NCBI GenBank assembly: GCA_903883965.1
Contig: CAISCU010000017.1
Location: 1 to 45,399, forward strand
Length of the DNA stretch: 45,399 nt
Reading direction: 5' to 3'
Origin: an uncultured Bacteroidota bacterium
Lineage (GTDB): Bacteria > Bacteroidota > Bacteroidia > UKL13-3
This document shows positions 17,065 through 25,628 of this stretch, piece after piece (the stretch's first letter is position 1; each line of letters begins with the position of its first letter). Both the position numbers and the translations under genes were made by a program. Below the pieces are notes generated by a model, which was not told the DNA's origin, ran no database searches, and saw only the letters and a list, made by a program, of their open reading frames with translations.

Positions 17065-17202
17065 GGTGTAATAGTCTGATTTTAAAAATAAAATTGGTTG
17101 CAAATCAGGTTTTAATTGTAAAATTTATGCTGACATTCTTTCATGCTTTGTTTTTTGGCTCAATGCTTGTTCTTTAGCAAACAAATTTAAACCAGACACA
17201 CT

Positions 17203-17622
17203 ATGGCATATCCAGAAATGTTAGTTGCTCCAATGAGACAACAATTAGAAAATGTTGGATTCAAATCTTTGATGACACCATCAGAGGTAGAACAAGCCCT
17301 TTCAAATAAAGAAGGAACTCAATTATTGGTTTTCAATTCGGTTTGTGGATGTGCAGCAGGAACTGCCAGACCAGGAGTCATTGAAGCCGTTGAAAAATCA
17401 GCCCAAAAACCTGCTCAATTGTTAACTGTATTTGCTGGACAAGAAACTGAAGCAGTTGCCAAAGCCCGAGAATTTACTTTGCCTTACCCACCTTCTTCGC
17501 CAGCTATTGCATTGTTTAAAAATGGCGAATTGGTGCATTTTGTAGAAAGACACATGATTGAAGGACGCAGTGCACAAATGATTTCAGCTCATTTACAAGC
17601 TGCATTTGACTCTTACTGCTAA
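17203..17622 (+). CDS. Bacilliredoxin, BrxA/BrxB (YphP/YqiW) family
   Basis: A 139-residue thioredoxin-fold protein with the CGC active site at residues 48-50 in NSVCGCAAGTARPG, the hallmark of the BrxA/BrxB family. In Bacillus these proteins remove bacillithiol from S-bacillithiolated proteins after oxidative stress. Length and the conserved opening (AYPEMLVAPMRQQL) fit the family. The gene stands alone on the plus strand between the divergent ahcY and the convergent copper monooxygenase gene (22-nt gap, no terminator). Bacillithiol is known in some Bacteroidota, so the function fits, but no bsh gene lies in the window. Confidence 0.92.
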   Translation: MAYPEMLVAPMRQQLENVGFKSLMTPSEVEQALSNKEGTQLLVFNSVCGCAAGTARPGVIEAVEKSAQKPAQLLTVFAGQETEAVAKAREFTLPYPPSSPAIALFKNGELVHFVERHMIEGRSAQMISAHLQAAFDSYC

Positions 17623-17644
17623 AAATTACTGAGATTTTGAAGGC

Positions 17645-18976
17645 TTACTCATTGGGTAAGTCTTCATCTCCTTTTTTGTATGGAATATAGGTGAGTATGA
17701 GTTGGAGCATCTCATCAGTAGTTTTCATACTTCCGTTCCTGTCCCTAATTAATTGAGGCGGAGAGAACGGATTATTTGGGTTTTGTGAAGTATTGTCATA
17801 AACAGCTTCTACATAAATTTGGCTTCCTCTTGGCAATTTTAATAAATGAGGAGGTCTATAAAAATATTGCCATCTAAAATCCCATTGATTGATTGCAATC
17901 AAGCGTACAGTATCTCCACTTGGTTTAATGGCATATGACTTGAATTTTTTGCCAATCAAATGCATGTGAGGAACCATATTCAAGATAGAAATATCTTCAG
18001 GTACAGTAAATTCAATTTTAAATGTTTTGATCTGATTAGCCGGAATACTCAAATCGGGTACAACCGGGCTCAATCCGAGTGTGCCAATCTGAAATTCTTT
18101 CACTGGTCTAACAGGTGCTTTGTCTGTTAAATAAATTTTAAAATAAGATGAATCAATAACAGGTATTGGACTTGGACCAAAATGAATGTCATTGATATAT
18201 AAAACGGCTTGTTTAGTAAGCGAGAATCCCCCAATACCTTCAGGGTATTTAGAAAATTGCGCACCCGGTAAATAATTGCAAACAGAAGGGGTCATTGCAG
18301 GGTATGAACCATCAGTATAGCACAGGTTTAAATCTTTGTGTATGCGCTGACTTTCTTGTTGGTTTTGATCGACCCAATAAGGCGCTGAATGGGGGAATGC
18401 AGTTTGTGTTTCTGAATAATTAATTAAATGTGCATTCATGTGGTGCACCAATTTCAATTGATGCGGCACAAACTCAATTGCCTCTATGTATGTATTGGCT
18501 GGAACTTGAATGGGGTATTTGGCTACAAAAAAGTGGTCTTTGTTATCGCCTTTAATTAAAAATGGTTGAGGCAGTTTTACAACTATAAAATTTGAGTTCT
18601 TAATTTGTTGGTTTGGGGGTAATTCCAATTGCAGGCTACTGTCTCCAGCTGGCATTCCGCTTGTCACCCATTTTTGAATTTGATTAATTTCTTTATCAGA
18701 CAACGCCAATTCACCAGTAAAATGAGCATATTCTGGATCAGCAGGCCAAGGTGGCATTATTTTTTGTTGAACCACATGGGCAATCAATTGACCTTTAGAA
18801 GCAATTTCTTGGTAATTGGTTAATGGAAATGGACCTCCTCCATTTTGTTGGTGACATTTGATACATTTCTGCTGAACAATAGGAGCAATGTCTTCAGAGA
18901 AATTGGGTGTTGTATTCATTTGACATGCCGATAAGAGTAAACAACAAATCAGCAATAAGTTTATTCTATGAAACAT
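17645..18976 (-). CDS. Lipoprotein fusing c-type haem domain and copper type II monooxygenase domain
   Basis: A 443-residue lipoprotein (lipobox LSAC, Cys18). Residues 25-115 form a small c-type cytochrome domain with C38-I-K-C41-H42 and a possible axial Met74 in KIMPPW. Residues about 130-435 resemble the catalytic core of peptidylglycine alpha-hydroxylating monooxygenase (copper type II, ascorbate-dependent). All the copper ligand types of that core can be matched: HH at 178-179 and H265 in IHFG for the CuH site; H337 and H339 in PHMHLIG, and M423 in TTDEM, for the CuM site. It therefore looks catalytically competent. Location: periplasm or outer membrane face. The substrate is unknown. Its start overlaps the redoxin gene by 16 bp, so the two are translationally coupled. 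Confidence 0.85.
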   Translation of the reverse strand: MFHRINLLLICCLLLSACQMNTTPNFSEDIAPIVQQKCIKCHQQNGGGPFPLTNYQEIASKGQLIAHVVQQKIMPPWPADPEYAHFTGELALSDKEINQIQKWVTSGMPAGDSSLQLELPPNQQIKNSNFIVVKLPQPFLIKGDNKDHFFVAKYPIQVPANTYIEAIEFVPHQLKLVHHMNAHLINYSETQTAFPHSAPYWVDQNQQESQRIHKDLNLCYTDGSYPAMTPSVCNYLPGAQFSKYPEGIGGFSLTKQAVLYINDIHFGPSPIPVIDSSYFKIYLTDKAPVRPVKEFQIGTLGLSPVVPDLSIPANQIKTFKIEFTVPEDISILNMVPHMHLIGKKFKSYAIKPSGDTVRLIAINQWDFRWQYFYRPPHLLKLPRGSQIYVEAVYDNTSQNPNNPFSPPQLIRDRNGSMKTTDEMLQLILTYIPYKKGDEDLPNE

Positions 18977-19521
18977 CCAATGGCGGTTTTAGAGGTGTAT
19001 GGCATGTTTTGATTTAGCATCAATTTTTTCAATTGCATCTCCAAATCATGAATGCTCGTAAGGGGTCTGGTTTTTCCAGGGGCATAGGCCCAGTTGTCTA
19101 TTCTACCACTGTAAATAAGCTTATAATTGCTATTCAAGACAAAGACTTCGGGGGTAATTCTTGCTTTTAATAATTGAACCAATTGCAGTTGTTTGTCAGT
19201 GAGGTAAGTCATGTTCAATTGGTAAGTTTTTATAAAGTTCTTTACAGCTTTTGAGCCAGTTTTACCGGTTGATATGGCATACCATTGCACCTCTTTGCCA
19301 AATTTTTTCTGAAGTTGTTTGAAAACAAGGGTGTATTGCTGACACAGTGGACAATCGGGTGAATAAAACCACAATACCGTAGCTTTGAACTTGTAAGCAT
19401 CTTGAATGTATTGGCTTTGGTTGTTTAAATTGTACAAGGGGGTAGATTCAATTTGCTTTTGTGCCATTGCAACCTTGGCAAATCCTATTAACAGCATACA
19501 TAAAAGATAGTAGAAGCGCAT
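18961..19521 (-). CDS. Secreted thioredoxin-like redoxin (CPLC active site)
   Basis: A 186-residue protein with a signal peptide (residues 1-20, ending VAMAQ) and a TlpA/redoxin-type thioredoxin fold. The active site is CPLC in YSPDCPLCQQ near residue 57, after strand ATVLWFY. Further fold markers are VQWYAIST and the TPEVFVLN cis-Pro loop near 123. Expected role: periplasmic thiol-disulphide or peroxide chemistry. The end (AIGCFIE) carries an additional Cys. The gene overlaps the copper/haem monooxygenase gene by 16 bp and starts 1 nt after the 81-residue membrane protein gene, so all three form one unit. It may keep copper-site cysteines reduced or supply electrons; this is inferred. Confidence 0.85.
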   Translation of the reverse strand: MRFYYLLCMLLIGFAKVAMAQKQIESTPLYNLNNQSQYIQDAYKFKATVLWFYSPDCPLCQQYTLVFKQLQKKFGKEVQWYAISTGKTGSKAVKNFIKTYQLNMTYLTDKQLQLVQLLKARITPEVFVLNSNYKLIYSGRIDNWAYAPGKTRPLTSIHDLEMQLKKLMLNQNMPYTSKTAIGCFIE

Positions 19522-19522
19522 A

Positions 19523-19768
19523 TTAGCTGTTTTTTAGTTGGTATTCAAAACCAGGTTTGCGGTATATTACTTTGTCTTTTTGTTCGTGCAAGGGCGCTGT
19601 TTCAACAGCAATAGGCAATGGTTTGTCTTTGATGAAATAAAGTATCACATTTGAAATGATGGGCAAAAACAGGCCCATCATAAACCAGAACCAAAAAGAA
19701 TGCCCCTTTGATCTGGCATAATAACCTGATATAGGTGGATGTAATAACAATAAAGGGAGTAGTTCCAT
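19523..19768 (-). CDS. Small membrane protein of unknown function
   Basis: An 81-residue protein. Two hydrophobic stretches (residues about 3-15 and 25-46, the second with FWFWFMMGLFLP) flank a positively charged turn YYARSKGHS, so one to two transmembrane segments are expected with a hydrophilic C-terminal tail of about 30 residues in the cytoplasm or periplasm. The ARSKG-x-x-F-WFWF pattern is common in small bacterial inner membrane proteins of unknown role. It is first in the unit with the redoxin (1-nt gap) and the haem/copper monooxygenase. It starts 12 nt after the T run of the accC terminator and no clear promoter is visible, so it could rely on readthrough. Confidence 0.65.
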   Translation of the reverse strand: MELLPLLLLHPPISGYYARSKGHSFWFWFMMGLFLPIISNVILYFIKDKPLPIAVETAPLHEQKDKVIYRKPGFEYQLKNS

Positions 19769-19779
19769 CTTTGGGTAAT

Positions 19780-19803
19780 AAAAAAAAGCCCCTTGCGGGG
19801 CTT
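19780..19803 (-). terminator. Rho-independent terminator after accC
   Basis: A 7-bp perfect stem (AAGCCCC / GGGGCTT, 19786-19792 and 19797-19803) with loop TTGC, followed on the minus strand by eight T. It starts 7 nt beyond the accC stop and closes the yceD-accC block. Confidence 0.88.
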
Positions 19804-19810
19804 ATGTAAA

Positions 19811-21157
19811 TTATTTATTGATGTCGAAGGTATTCATAAAGGCGGTTGTGAAATTGCCTTTTTTGAAGTCTTCATTTTGCATTAATTTAATTTGTAATGG
19901 AATGGTTGTTTTGAGTCCAGGTCCTTCAATGATAAATTCGCTCAAGGCTCTTTCCATTTTAATGATTGCTTCCTCTCTGGTTTGAGCACTTACAATCATT
20001 TTAGCAATCATAGAGTCGTAATTTGAGGGAATGGTATAGCCCGCATAAATATGAGTATCAACTCTAACACCATGCCCACCAGGTTTGTGTAAATATTCTA
20101 TTTTACCTGGAGTTGGTCTGAAATTATTATATGGATCTTCGGCATTGATACGAACCTCAATGGCATGTTTAATAGGGTAATAGTTTCTACCACTAATTGG
20201 CACACCAGCTGCAATTAATATTTGCTCTTTTACTAAGTCAAAATTAATGACTTCCTCAGTAACTGGATGTTCTACCTGAATACGGGTATTCATTTCCATG
20301 AAATAGAAGTTTTTGTGTTTGTCTACCAAAAATTCAATGGTCCCCAAACCTTCATATTTAATGGCAGATGCTCCAGCAATTGCAGCTGCACCCATTTTTT
20401 CTCTCAATTCCTCGTCAATAAATGGAGATGGACTTTCTTCCACCAATTTTTGATGTCTTCTTTGAATAGAGCAATCTCTTTCACTCAAATGACAAACATT
20501 GCCGTACTGGTCACCTGCCAATTGAATTTCAATATGTCTTGGTTCTTCTACATACTTTTCCATGTAGATGCCATCGTTTCCAAAAGCAGCAGCTGCTTCT
20601 TGACGGGCACTGTCCCAATGTTTCTCAAATTCTTCGTCATTCCAAATGATGCGCATTCCTCTACCACCACCTCCGGCTGTTGCCTTGATGATAACTGGGT
20701 AGCCAATACCTTTAGCCAATTTGCGGCCTTCATCAGGGCCAGACAACAATCCTTCAGAACCAGGAATGACAGGAACACCTGCTTTTTTCATGGTATCTTT
20801 TGCACTGGCTTTATCGCCCATTGAATTGATCATTTCTGGAGATGCTCCAATAAATTTAATTCCATGGTCTCTACAAACTTGCGAGAACTTTGCGTTTTCA
20901 GAAAGAAAGCCATAGCCAGGATGAATGGCATCTGCATTGGTAATTTCTGCAGCTGCAATGATATTGGCAATATTTAAATAAGATTGTGGAGATGGAGCAG
21001 GACCTATACATACGGCCTCATCTGCAAAGCGAACATGTAAGCTATCTCGGTCGGCAGTAGAGTATACTGCCACCGTTTTAATGCCCATTTCTTTTGCAGT
21101 TCGAATGATCCTCAGTGCAATTTCGCCCCGATTTGCAATCAGTATTTTTTTAAACAT
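19811..21157 (-). CDS. accC: Biotin carboxylase subunit of acetyl-CoA carboxylase
   Basis: A 448-residue ATP-grasp enzyme that carboxylates biotin on AccB, the first half-reaction of malonyl-CoA synthesis. It begins [18 protein letters not shown], the standard start of the family; an open frame runs 11 codons further upstream (to 21190) but those residues match nothing and I exclude them. Other motifs: [11 protein letters not shown] near 81, the ATP-grasp glycine loop [12 protein letters not shown] near 159, [16 protein letters not shown] near 283, and RINAEDP near 337. It lies 52 nt downstream of accB. The transferase subunits AccA and AccD are not in the window. Confidence 0.97.
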   Translation of the reverse strand: MFKKILIANRGEIALRIIRTAKEMGIKTVAVYSTADRDSLHVRFADEAVCIGPAPSPQSYLNIANIIAAAEITNADAIHPGYGFLSENAKFSQVCRDHGIKFIGASPEMINSMGDKASAKDTMKKAGVPVIPGSEGLLSGPDEGRKLAKGIGYPVIIKATAGGGGRGMRIIWNDEEFEKHWDSARQEAAAAFGNDGIYMEKYVEEPRHIEIQLAGDQYGNVCHLSERDCSIQRRHQKLVEESPSPFIDEELREKMGAAAIAGASAIKYEGLGTIEFLVDKHKNFYFMEMNTRIQVEHPVTEEVINFDLVKEQILIAAGVPISGRNYYPIKHAIEVRINAEDPYNNFRPTPGKIEYLHKPGGHGVRVDTHIYAGYTIPSNYDSMIAKMIVSAQTREEAIIKMERALSEFIIEGPGLKTTIPLQIKLMQNEDFKKGNFTTAFMNTFDINK

Positions 21158-21209
21158 GTTGTTTTTTGTTTGAATGGAGTTGAATTCCAATTTTTAAGTG
21201 GAGGTCCAA

Positions 21210-21704
21210 TTATTTAATTGGCTCAACTAAAAACAATGGTTGGTCATACTCAACAGGTGAAGCATTTTCAACCAATATTTTTACAATTCTACCAGATACT
21301 TCCGATTCAATTTCGTTGAATAGTTTCATGGCTTCTACAATACACAAAACTTGACCAACTTTGATTTCATCACCAATTTGAACAAAATTTGGTTTGTCTG
21401 GAGAGGGAGATTTGTAATAAGTTCCAATCATTGGCGATTTGATGGTAATGAAATTGCCATTGACACTTTCAGTTTTGGCTGCAGGAGCTTCTAACTTTTC
21501 AGTGTTAACTGGAGCTGAAATAGAAGCCGGTCTGGCTTGTTCAGTCATGGCAACAGAAGTTACCATTGGTGCCTGTTGAACATAGGTTACTTTATCGTCA
21601 GTCTTTTTGATAGAGATTTTAAAATCTCCACGTTCAACTTCTACTTCGGTTACACCTGCATCAGAAACTAATTTAATTAGTTCCTTGATTTCTTTTAATT
21701 CCAT
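21210..21704 (-). CDS. accB: Biotin carboxyl carrier protein of acetyl-CoA carboxylase
   Basis: A 164-residue carrier. The C-terminal biotinyl domain (about 85-164) has VEAMKLFNEIE with the biotin acceptor Lys at about residue 127, followed by the usual ENASPVEYDQPLF end. The N-terminal helix region (ELIKLVSDAGVTEVEVERG) is typical of AccB. A Pro/Ala/Thr-rich linker joins the two (about 45-80). The protein is biotinylated by BirA and shuttles carboxyl groups from AccC to AccAD. It lies downstream of fabH; a full -7 box (TAATTTTG) 20 nt upstream suggests an additional promoter for accBC. Confidence 0.97.
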   Translation of the reverse strand: MELKEIKELIKLVSDAGVTEVEVERGDFKISIKKTDDKVTYVQQAPMVTSVAMTEQARPASISAPVNTEKLEAPAAKTESVNGNFITIKSPMIGTYYKSPSPDKPNFVQIGDEIKVGQVLCIVEAMKLFNEIESEVSGRIVKILVENASPVEYDQPLFLVEPIK

Positions 21705-21724
21705 AAATGAATGATTAAGAAAGT

Positions 21725-21732
21725 CAAAATTA
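21725..21732 (-). promoter_or_regulatory. Candidate internal promoter (-7 box) for accBC
   Basis: On the minus strand TAATTTTG, an exact TAnnTTTG match 20 nt before the accB ATG, in the 65-nt gap after fabH. No -33 TTTG is visible at the usual spacing. Confidence 0.4.
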
Positions 21733-21769
21733 TAAAAAAAATGTTTGAATTGTTTTTTGTAAGAATATT

Positions 21770-22768
21770 TTAATTCCCGTCATAGGCCCATTTGATATAA
21801 ATGGCTCCCCATGTGAATCCACCTCCAAATGCAGCCAATACCAAATTGTCGCCTTTTTTTAGTTTAGATTCCCATTCCCATAAGCAAAGTGGCAAAGTGC
21901 CGTTTGTGGTATTGCCAAAATGATCAATGTTAATCATTACTTTTTCTTTGCCTAATCCCATACGCTCAGCTGTTGCGTCTATAATTCTCAAATTGGCTTG
22001 GTGTGGAACTAACCAGGCAATGTCATCGGCACTCAGGTGGTTTCTTTCCATAATTTGTGCAGAAACATCAGCCATTCCGGTTACAGCAAATTTGAAAACA
22101 GTTTTGCCATCTTGAAAAACAAAATGTTCTTTGGCATCTATGGTTTCATGAGTAGGTGGTTTTAAAGATCCACCCGCTTTTTGGTGAAGAAAATGACGGC
22201 CATGACCATCAATTTTTAATACTGAATCTATTATGCCGTATCCATCTTCATTTGGCTCAAGTAAAACAGCTCCGCATCCGTCTCCAAATATGATACAGGT
22301 GTTGCGGTCAGTATAATCAATGATTGAAGACATTTTATCTCCACCCACAACCAATACTTTTTTGTATTTACCACTTTCAATGAAACGAGCACCTGTTTCT
22401 AATGAAAACAAGAATCCTGAACAAGCAGCTGCCAAGTCATAACCAAAAGCATTTTTTGCTCCGATTTTATCTGCTAGCAAACAGGCAGATGAAGGGAATA
22501 TGAGATCACTGGTTACAGTTGCAAAAATGATCAGGTCGATTTCTTCTGCAGAGATACCTCTCTTTTTGAGTAAACCATTCACAGCTTCTACAGCCATGTC
22601 TGAAGTGGCCAGACCAGGTTCTTTGAGAATCCTTCTTTCTTTAATTCCGGTTCTGCTAAGGATCCATTCGTCGTTGGTGTCCACCATTTTTTCCAAGTCT
22701 TTATTAGACAAGACTGTTGGTGGAACATAGCCATTTACGGCAGTTATTGCAGCAGTGATTTTACTCAT
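21770..22768 (-). CDS. fabH: Beta-ketoacyl-ACP synthase III
   Basis: A 332-residue condensing enzyme that joins acetyl-CoA (or branched acyl-CoA) with malonyl-ACP to start fatty acid synthesis. The catalytic triad is visible: C116 in AAACSGF, H256 in VPHQANLRI and N286 in HFGNTTNG. The opening (TNDEWILSRTGIKERRI, 31-47) is typical. It starts 3 nt after plsX, so it is translationally linked to it. Many Bacteroidota make iso-branched fatty acids, so a preference for branched primers is possible, but the sequence does not show it. Confidence 0.97.
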   Translation of the reverse strand: MSKITAAITAVNGYVPPTVLSNKDLEKMVDTNDEWILSRTGIKERRILKEPGLATSDMAVEAVNGLLKKRGISAEEIDLIIFATVTSDLIFPSSACLLADKIGAKNAFGYDLAAACSGFLFSLETGARFIESGKYKKVLVVGGDKMSSIIDYTDRNTCIIFGDGCGAVLLEPNEDGYGIIDSVLKIDGHGRHFLHQKAGGSLKPPTHETIDAKEHFVFQDGKTVFKFAVTGMADVSAQIMERNHLSADDIAWLVPHQANLRIIDATAERMGLGKEKVMINIDHFGNTTNGTLPLCLWEWESKLKKGDNLVLAAFGGGFTWGAIYIKWAYDGN

Positions 22769-22771
22769 TTT

Positions 22772-23728
22772 TTAAACTGGGAGAACAACACTTTTAAAGG
22801 ATGTTTTAATAATATTAACCAAGTCGGAATTTTGAACTTCTTTGGCTGAAAGTATCATGTTTTTAAATGCTTTTGCATTTGAAATTCCATGTCCTATAAT
22901 CACAGGGGCGTTCACTCCTAAAATTGGAGTTCCACCATAGTTTTCATAGTTAAATCTTTCTATAAAATCGTCTTCTACGCCACGTTTTTTCATGACATAG
23001 TAAACAGATTCTAATGTTTTTAGTACCACATTTCCGGTAAAACCATCACATACAATTACATCGGCTTTATCTGATAAGAAATCACGGCCTTCCACATTGC
23101 CAATAAAATTAAAGGCAGTTGTTTCAGCCATCATTTGATGTGCAGCAATGGTAACTAAATTCCCTTTTTCTTTCTCTTCTCCAATGCTGAGTAAGCCTAC
23201 TCTTGGGTTTTCAACCCCATATACATGCTTCATCATTAAAGAACCAAGAATGCCAAATTGGAAAAGTACATCCGGTTTGCAATCAGCATTAGCACCTACA
23301 TCCAATACAACACCAAATTTTCCGTTCAATTTTGGAACAATAGATGTAATGCTCGGCCTGATTACCCTTTCAATTGGTTTAACTGAAAACATGGATCCAA
23401 CTAACATTGCTCCAGTATTTCCAGCACTTACAAATGCATCTATTTGTTTCTGAGCCAACATACCGAAACCAACAGAAATGCTCGAATCTTTCTTTTGAGA
23501 AATAGCTTTGGTTGGATGTTCCCCCATGCTAATTACTTCAGAAGTGTGAACAAAGTCAAAATCAGCTATATCAGCACCATTCTCTTGAATGAGTGAGATT
23601 GCTTGATCTTTGTCTCCAAATAGAACGATACGGGCAGTTCCTGCCAATTCTTTGTTAGCCAGTATTGCACCTGCAATTGCTTCTTTTGGGGCATAATCTC
23701 CCCCCATGATGTCAAAACCAATTTTCAT
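22772..23728 (-). CDS. plsX: Phosphate acyltransferase PlsX
   Basis: A 318-residue enzyme that converts acyl-ACP to acyl-phosphate, used by PlsY to acylate glycerol 3-phosphate in phospholipid synthesis. The start KIGFDIMGGDYAPKE is diagnostic. Other matches: ISQKKDSSISVG near 75, VSAGNTGAMLVGS near 100, LDVGANADCKP near 143, CDGFTGNVVLKT near 225, and the LGV-AP--IGHG region near 273. It lies between rpmF and fabH in the order yceD-rpmF-plsX-fabH, which is also the order in many proteobacteria. Confidence 0.97.
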   Translation of the reverse strand: MKIGFDIMGGDYAPKEAIAGAILANKELAGTARIVLFGDKDQAISLIQENGADIADFDFVHTSEVISMGEHPTKAISQKKDSSISVGFGMLAQKQIDAFVSAGNTGAMLVGSMFSVKPIERVIRPSITSIVPKLNGKFGVVLDVGANADCKPDVLFQFGILGSLMMKHVYGVENPRVGLLSIGEEKEKGNLVTIAAHQMMAETTAFNFIGNVEGRDFLSDKADVIVCDGFTGNVVLKTLESVYYVMKKRGVEDDFIERFNYENYGGTPILGVNAPVIIGHGISNAKAFKNMILSAKEVQNSDLVNIIKTSFKSVVLPV

Positions 23729-23755
23729 ATGTGTGCACTTAGTGCTTAAGTAAGC

Positions 23756-23941
23756 TTAAATATCTTTTTTCATTTCAGGGAAAGCTAATTTCCCTTTGTA
23801 GTAACCATTAGCAGTTACTCTGTGGCGCAAATGAGTTTCACCTGATGCAGCTTCAACAGTTAAAGTTGGAGTAGCACCTTTGTAGTGTGTTCTACGTTTG
23901 TCACGGCGTGAGTTCGAGATTTTTCGTTTTGGATTAGGCAT
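23756..23941 (-). CDS. rpmF: Ribosomal protein bL32
   Basis: A 61-residue basic ribosomal protein of the large subunit. The start [21 protein letters not shown] is the standard bL32 opening, and the end keeps GYYKGKLAF. It has no Cys at all, so it is the zinc-independent form (many bacteria carry a four-Cys zinc ribbon version). It lies 24 nt downstream of yceD and 27 nt upstream of plsX. Confidence 0.97.
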   Translation of the reverse strand: MPNPKRKISNSRRDKRRTHYKGATPTLTVEAASGETHLRHRVTANGYYKGKLAFPEMKKDI

Positions 23942-23965
23942 AGTCTATTTCTCCTTGTTAATTGA

Positions 23966-24472
23966 TTATAATATATCTTTTAGTTTGTCCCATCGAGGGT
24001 CAACATTTTCTTCGTTTTCACTGTACTTATTCAATACAGCTTTGTCACATGGTTTTGGTTCGGGTAAACCATCGCAGTCTCTTTTGGTTGGTAATGATAG
24101 CAATACGCTTTCGTAAAGGTATTGTTTCAAATCATATCCAATTTCATTTCGATTGAGATAGATCATATCCGGGTTGTCAAAATTATTGGCTTCACTCATT
24201 TTAATGAGAAAGCTGAAATTTTGGTGTATTGGCATTTCTATTGAAACCAAACAGTTGTCGCAACTTACTGATGCTGAACCGATTAGCTCAAATTCGAACC
24301 CGTACATGTTTTCAGATTTGTCTATTTCAACTGCCGCCTTAACCGAAATAGCTTTGACAGGTGAAAATTCAAATGCTTCCATGAACGAGTGGTCCAATAT
24401 AAATTCATCTCTGTTCAACCCATGTTGAAGTTTATTGAATTCAATTGTATATGCCTTAGACTCCAAACCCAT
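23966..24472 (-). CDS. YceD/DUF177 family protein
   Basis: A 168-residue protein of the YceD (DUF177) family. Members are linked to 23S rRNA accumulation or processing and are nearly always encoded directly upstream of rpmF, as here. The central SCDNCLVSIEMP near 90 is the family's CxxC site; a second Cys pair (RDC and PCD) lies near 138-147, and the end NVDPRWDKLKDIL is typical of Bacteroidota members. It heads the block yceD-rpmF-plsX-fabH-accB-accC. A -7 box (TATTTTTG) lies 12 nt upstream of the ATG. Confidence 0.88.
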   Translation of the reverse strand: MGLESKAYTIEFNKLQHGLNRDEFILDHSFMEAFEFSPVKAISVKAAVEIDKSENMYGFEFELIGSASVSCDNCLVSIEMPIHQNFSFLIKMSEANNFDNPDMIYLNRNEIGYDLKQYLYESVLLSLPTKRDCDGLPEPKPCDKAVLNKYSENEENVDPRWDKLKDIL

Positions 24473-24484
24473 TTTTTTAGCCTA

Positions 24485-24492
24485 CAAAAATA
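24485..24492 (-). promoter_or_regulatory. -7 box of the yceD-rpmF-plsX-fabH-accBC block
   Basis: On the minus strand TATTTTTG, an exact TAnnTTTG match ending 12 nt before the yceD ATG, giving a leader of about 9 nt. No TTTG lies 19 nt upstream. Confidence 0.45.
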
Positions 24493-24560
24493 CGGAAATG
24501 TTACAAAAAAGTAGAACTTTTTGCTTTTTATTGATTGTCAGATTGTTATATATATTTTTA

Positions 24561-25628
24561 TTAAAAATCAATCCGGAATCGTTCTCTTTTAAAGGGAGTC
24601 ATTGGCAAAGGTTCATGAGTTATTTCCTGGTGTATGTTTCGTTTTCTTAATATGTCTAAAGCAGCATAGATGGCATTTCTCAATGAGGCCGGGTTTGCTT
24701 CATTTTTGCCTGCTATTGCAAAAGCAGTTCCATGGTCAGGTGAAGTTCTTACCACAGGAAGCCCGGCTGTAATATTTACACCATCCATAAAAGCCGAAGC
24801 CTTAAATGGAATCAAGCCTTGGTCGTGGTACATGGCCAAAACGCCATCGTATTGCTGATGCATACCCGATCCAAAAAATCCATCTGCAGGATAAGGGCCA
24901 AACAAAATACCGATGTTTTCTTGCTGAGCAGCTTCAACAGCTGGTATGATGATTTCAATTTCTTCTTTTCCTAACAACCCACCATCTCCGGCATGAGGGT
25001 TCAGCCCCAATACCGCAATTCTGGGTTTGCTGATTCCAAAATCACTCCTAAGGCTATTGGCAAACAGCCTAATTTTACCAAGAATGGCTTCTTTAGAAAG
25101 TTGTTTGCTAATTTCACTTACCGGAATATGACCCGTAACCAAAGCCACCTTGAGCTCTTGGCTAGCAAGTATCATCAATGGTTTGGCGCCACATTCTTCG
25201 GCAATGTATTCTGTATGTCCTGCAAATTTTCTATTTGGAATGACAATGCTGTTTTTATTGACAGGTCCTGTCACCAAAGCATGAATTTTACCTTCAACCA
25301 AATCTTTAGTAGCAGATTCCAAGGATTTAAAAGCATACTTACCTCCTGTTTCATTTGCTTCTCCAGGTTTGATGTCTATTTCTTCATCCCAAACAATTTT
25401 GAGGTTGTTTTTTTTAGGATGCAATTGGTCTAAAGTTTGAATTTGATGAAAATGAATTTCACCCAAGTTCAAGTGTTTTTTCCAAAATGCGATTGTTTTG
25501 GGAGAACCGTAAACCAATGGAGTGCAATAATTCAGAATCCTTGCATCTAGAAGGGTTTTTAAGATTACTTCAACCGAAATACTGTTGATGTCTCCAATGC
25601 TGATTCCTATGATGGGTAATTTACTCAT
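24561..25628 (-). CDS. pdxA: 4-hydroxythreonine-4-phosphate dehydrogenase
   Basis: A 355-residue NAD(P)-dependent dehydrogenase whose product spontaneously decarboxylates to the amine substrate of PdxJ in pyridoxal phosphate synthesis. The three metal-binding His motifs are present: GHTEYIAEECGA near 138, NPHAGDGGLLGKEE near 213, and MYHDQGLIPFKA near 268. GISIGDINSIS at the N-terminus and VRTSPDHGTAFAIAGK near 293 are also family markers. Its ATG overlaps the pepA stop codon by one base (TAATG), so the two are translationally coupled. The length is somewhat longer than the about 330 residues of E. coli PdxA. Confidence 0.95.
   Translation of the reverse strand: MSKLPIIGISIGDINSISVEVILKTLLDARILNYCTPLVYGSPKTIAFWKKHLNLGEIHFHQIQTLDQLHPKKNNLKIVWDEEIDIKPGEANETGGKYAFKSLESATKDLVEGKIHALVTGPVNKNSIVIPNRKFAGHTEYIAEECGAKPLMILASQELKVALVTGHIPVSEISKQLSKEAILGKIRLFANSLRSDFGISKPRIAVLGLNPHAGDGGLLGKEEIEIIIPAVEAAQQENIGILFGPYPADGFFGSGMHQQYDGVLAMYHDQGLIPFKASAFMDGVNITAGLPVVRTSPDHGTAFAIAGKNEANPASLRNAIYAALDILRKRNIHQEITHEPLPMTPFKRERFRIDF

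Noticed and set aside
17034-17202. Possible SAM/SAH riboswitch upstream of ahcY
   Set aside because: The predicted leader is only about 20 nt and shows no conserved helices.
21158-21190. Upstream start for accC
   Set aside because: The 11 extra residues match nothing; biotin carboxylases begin at [12 protein letters not shown].
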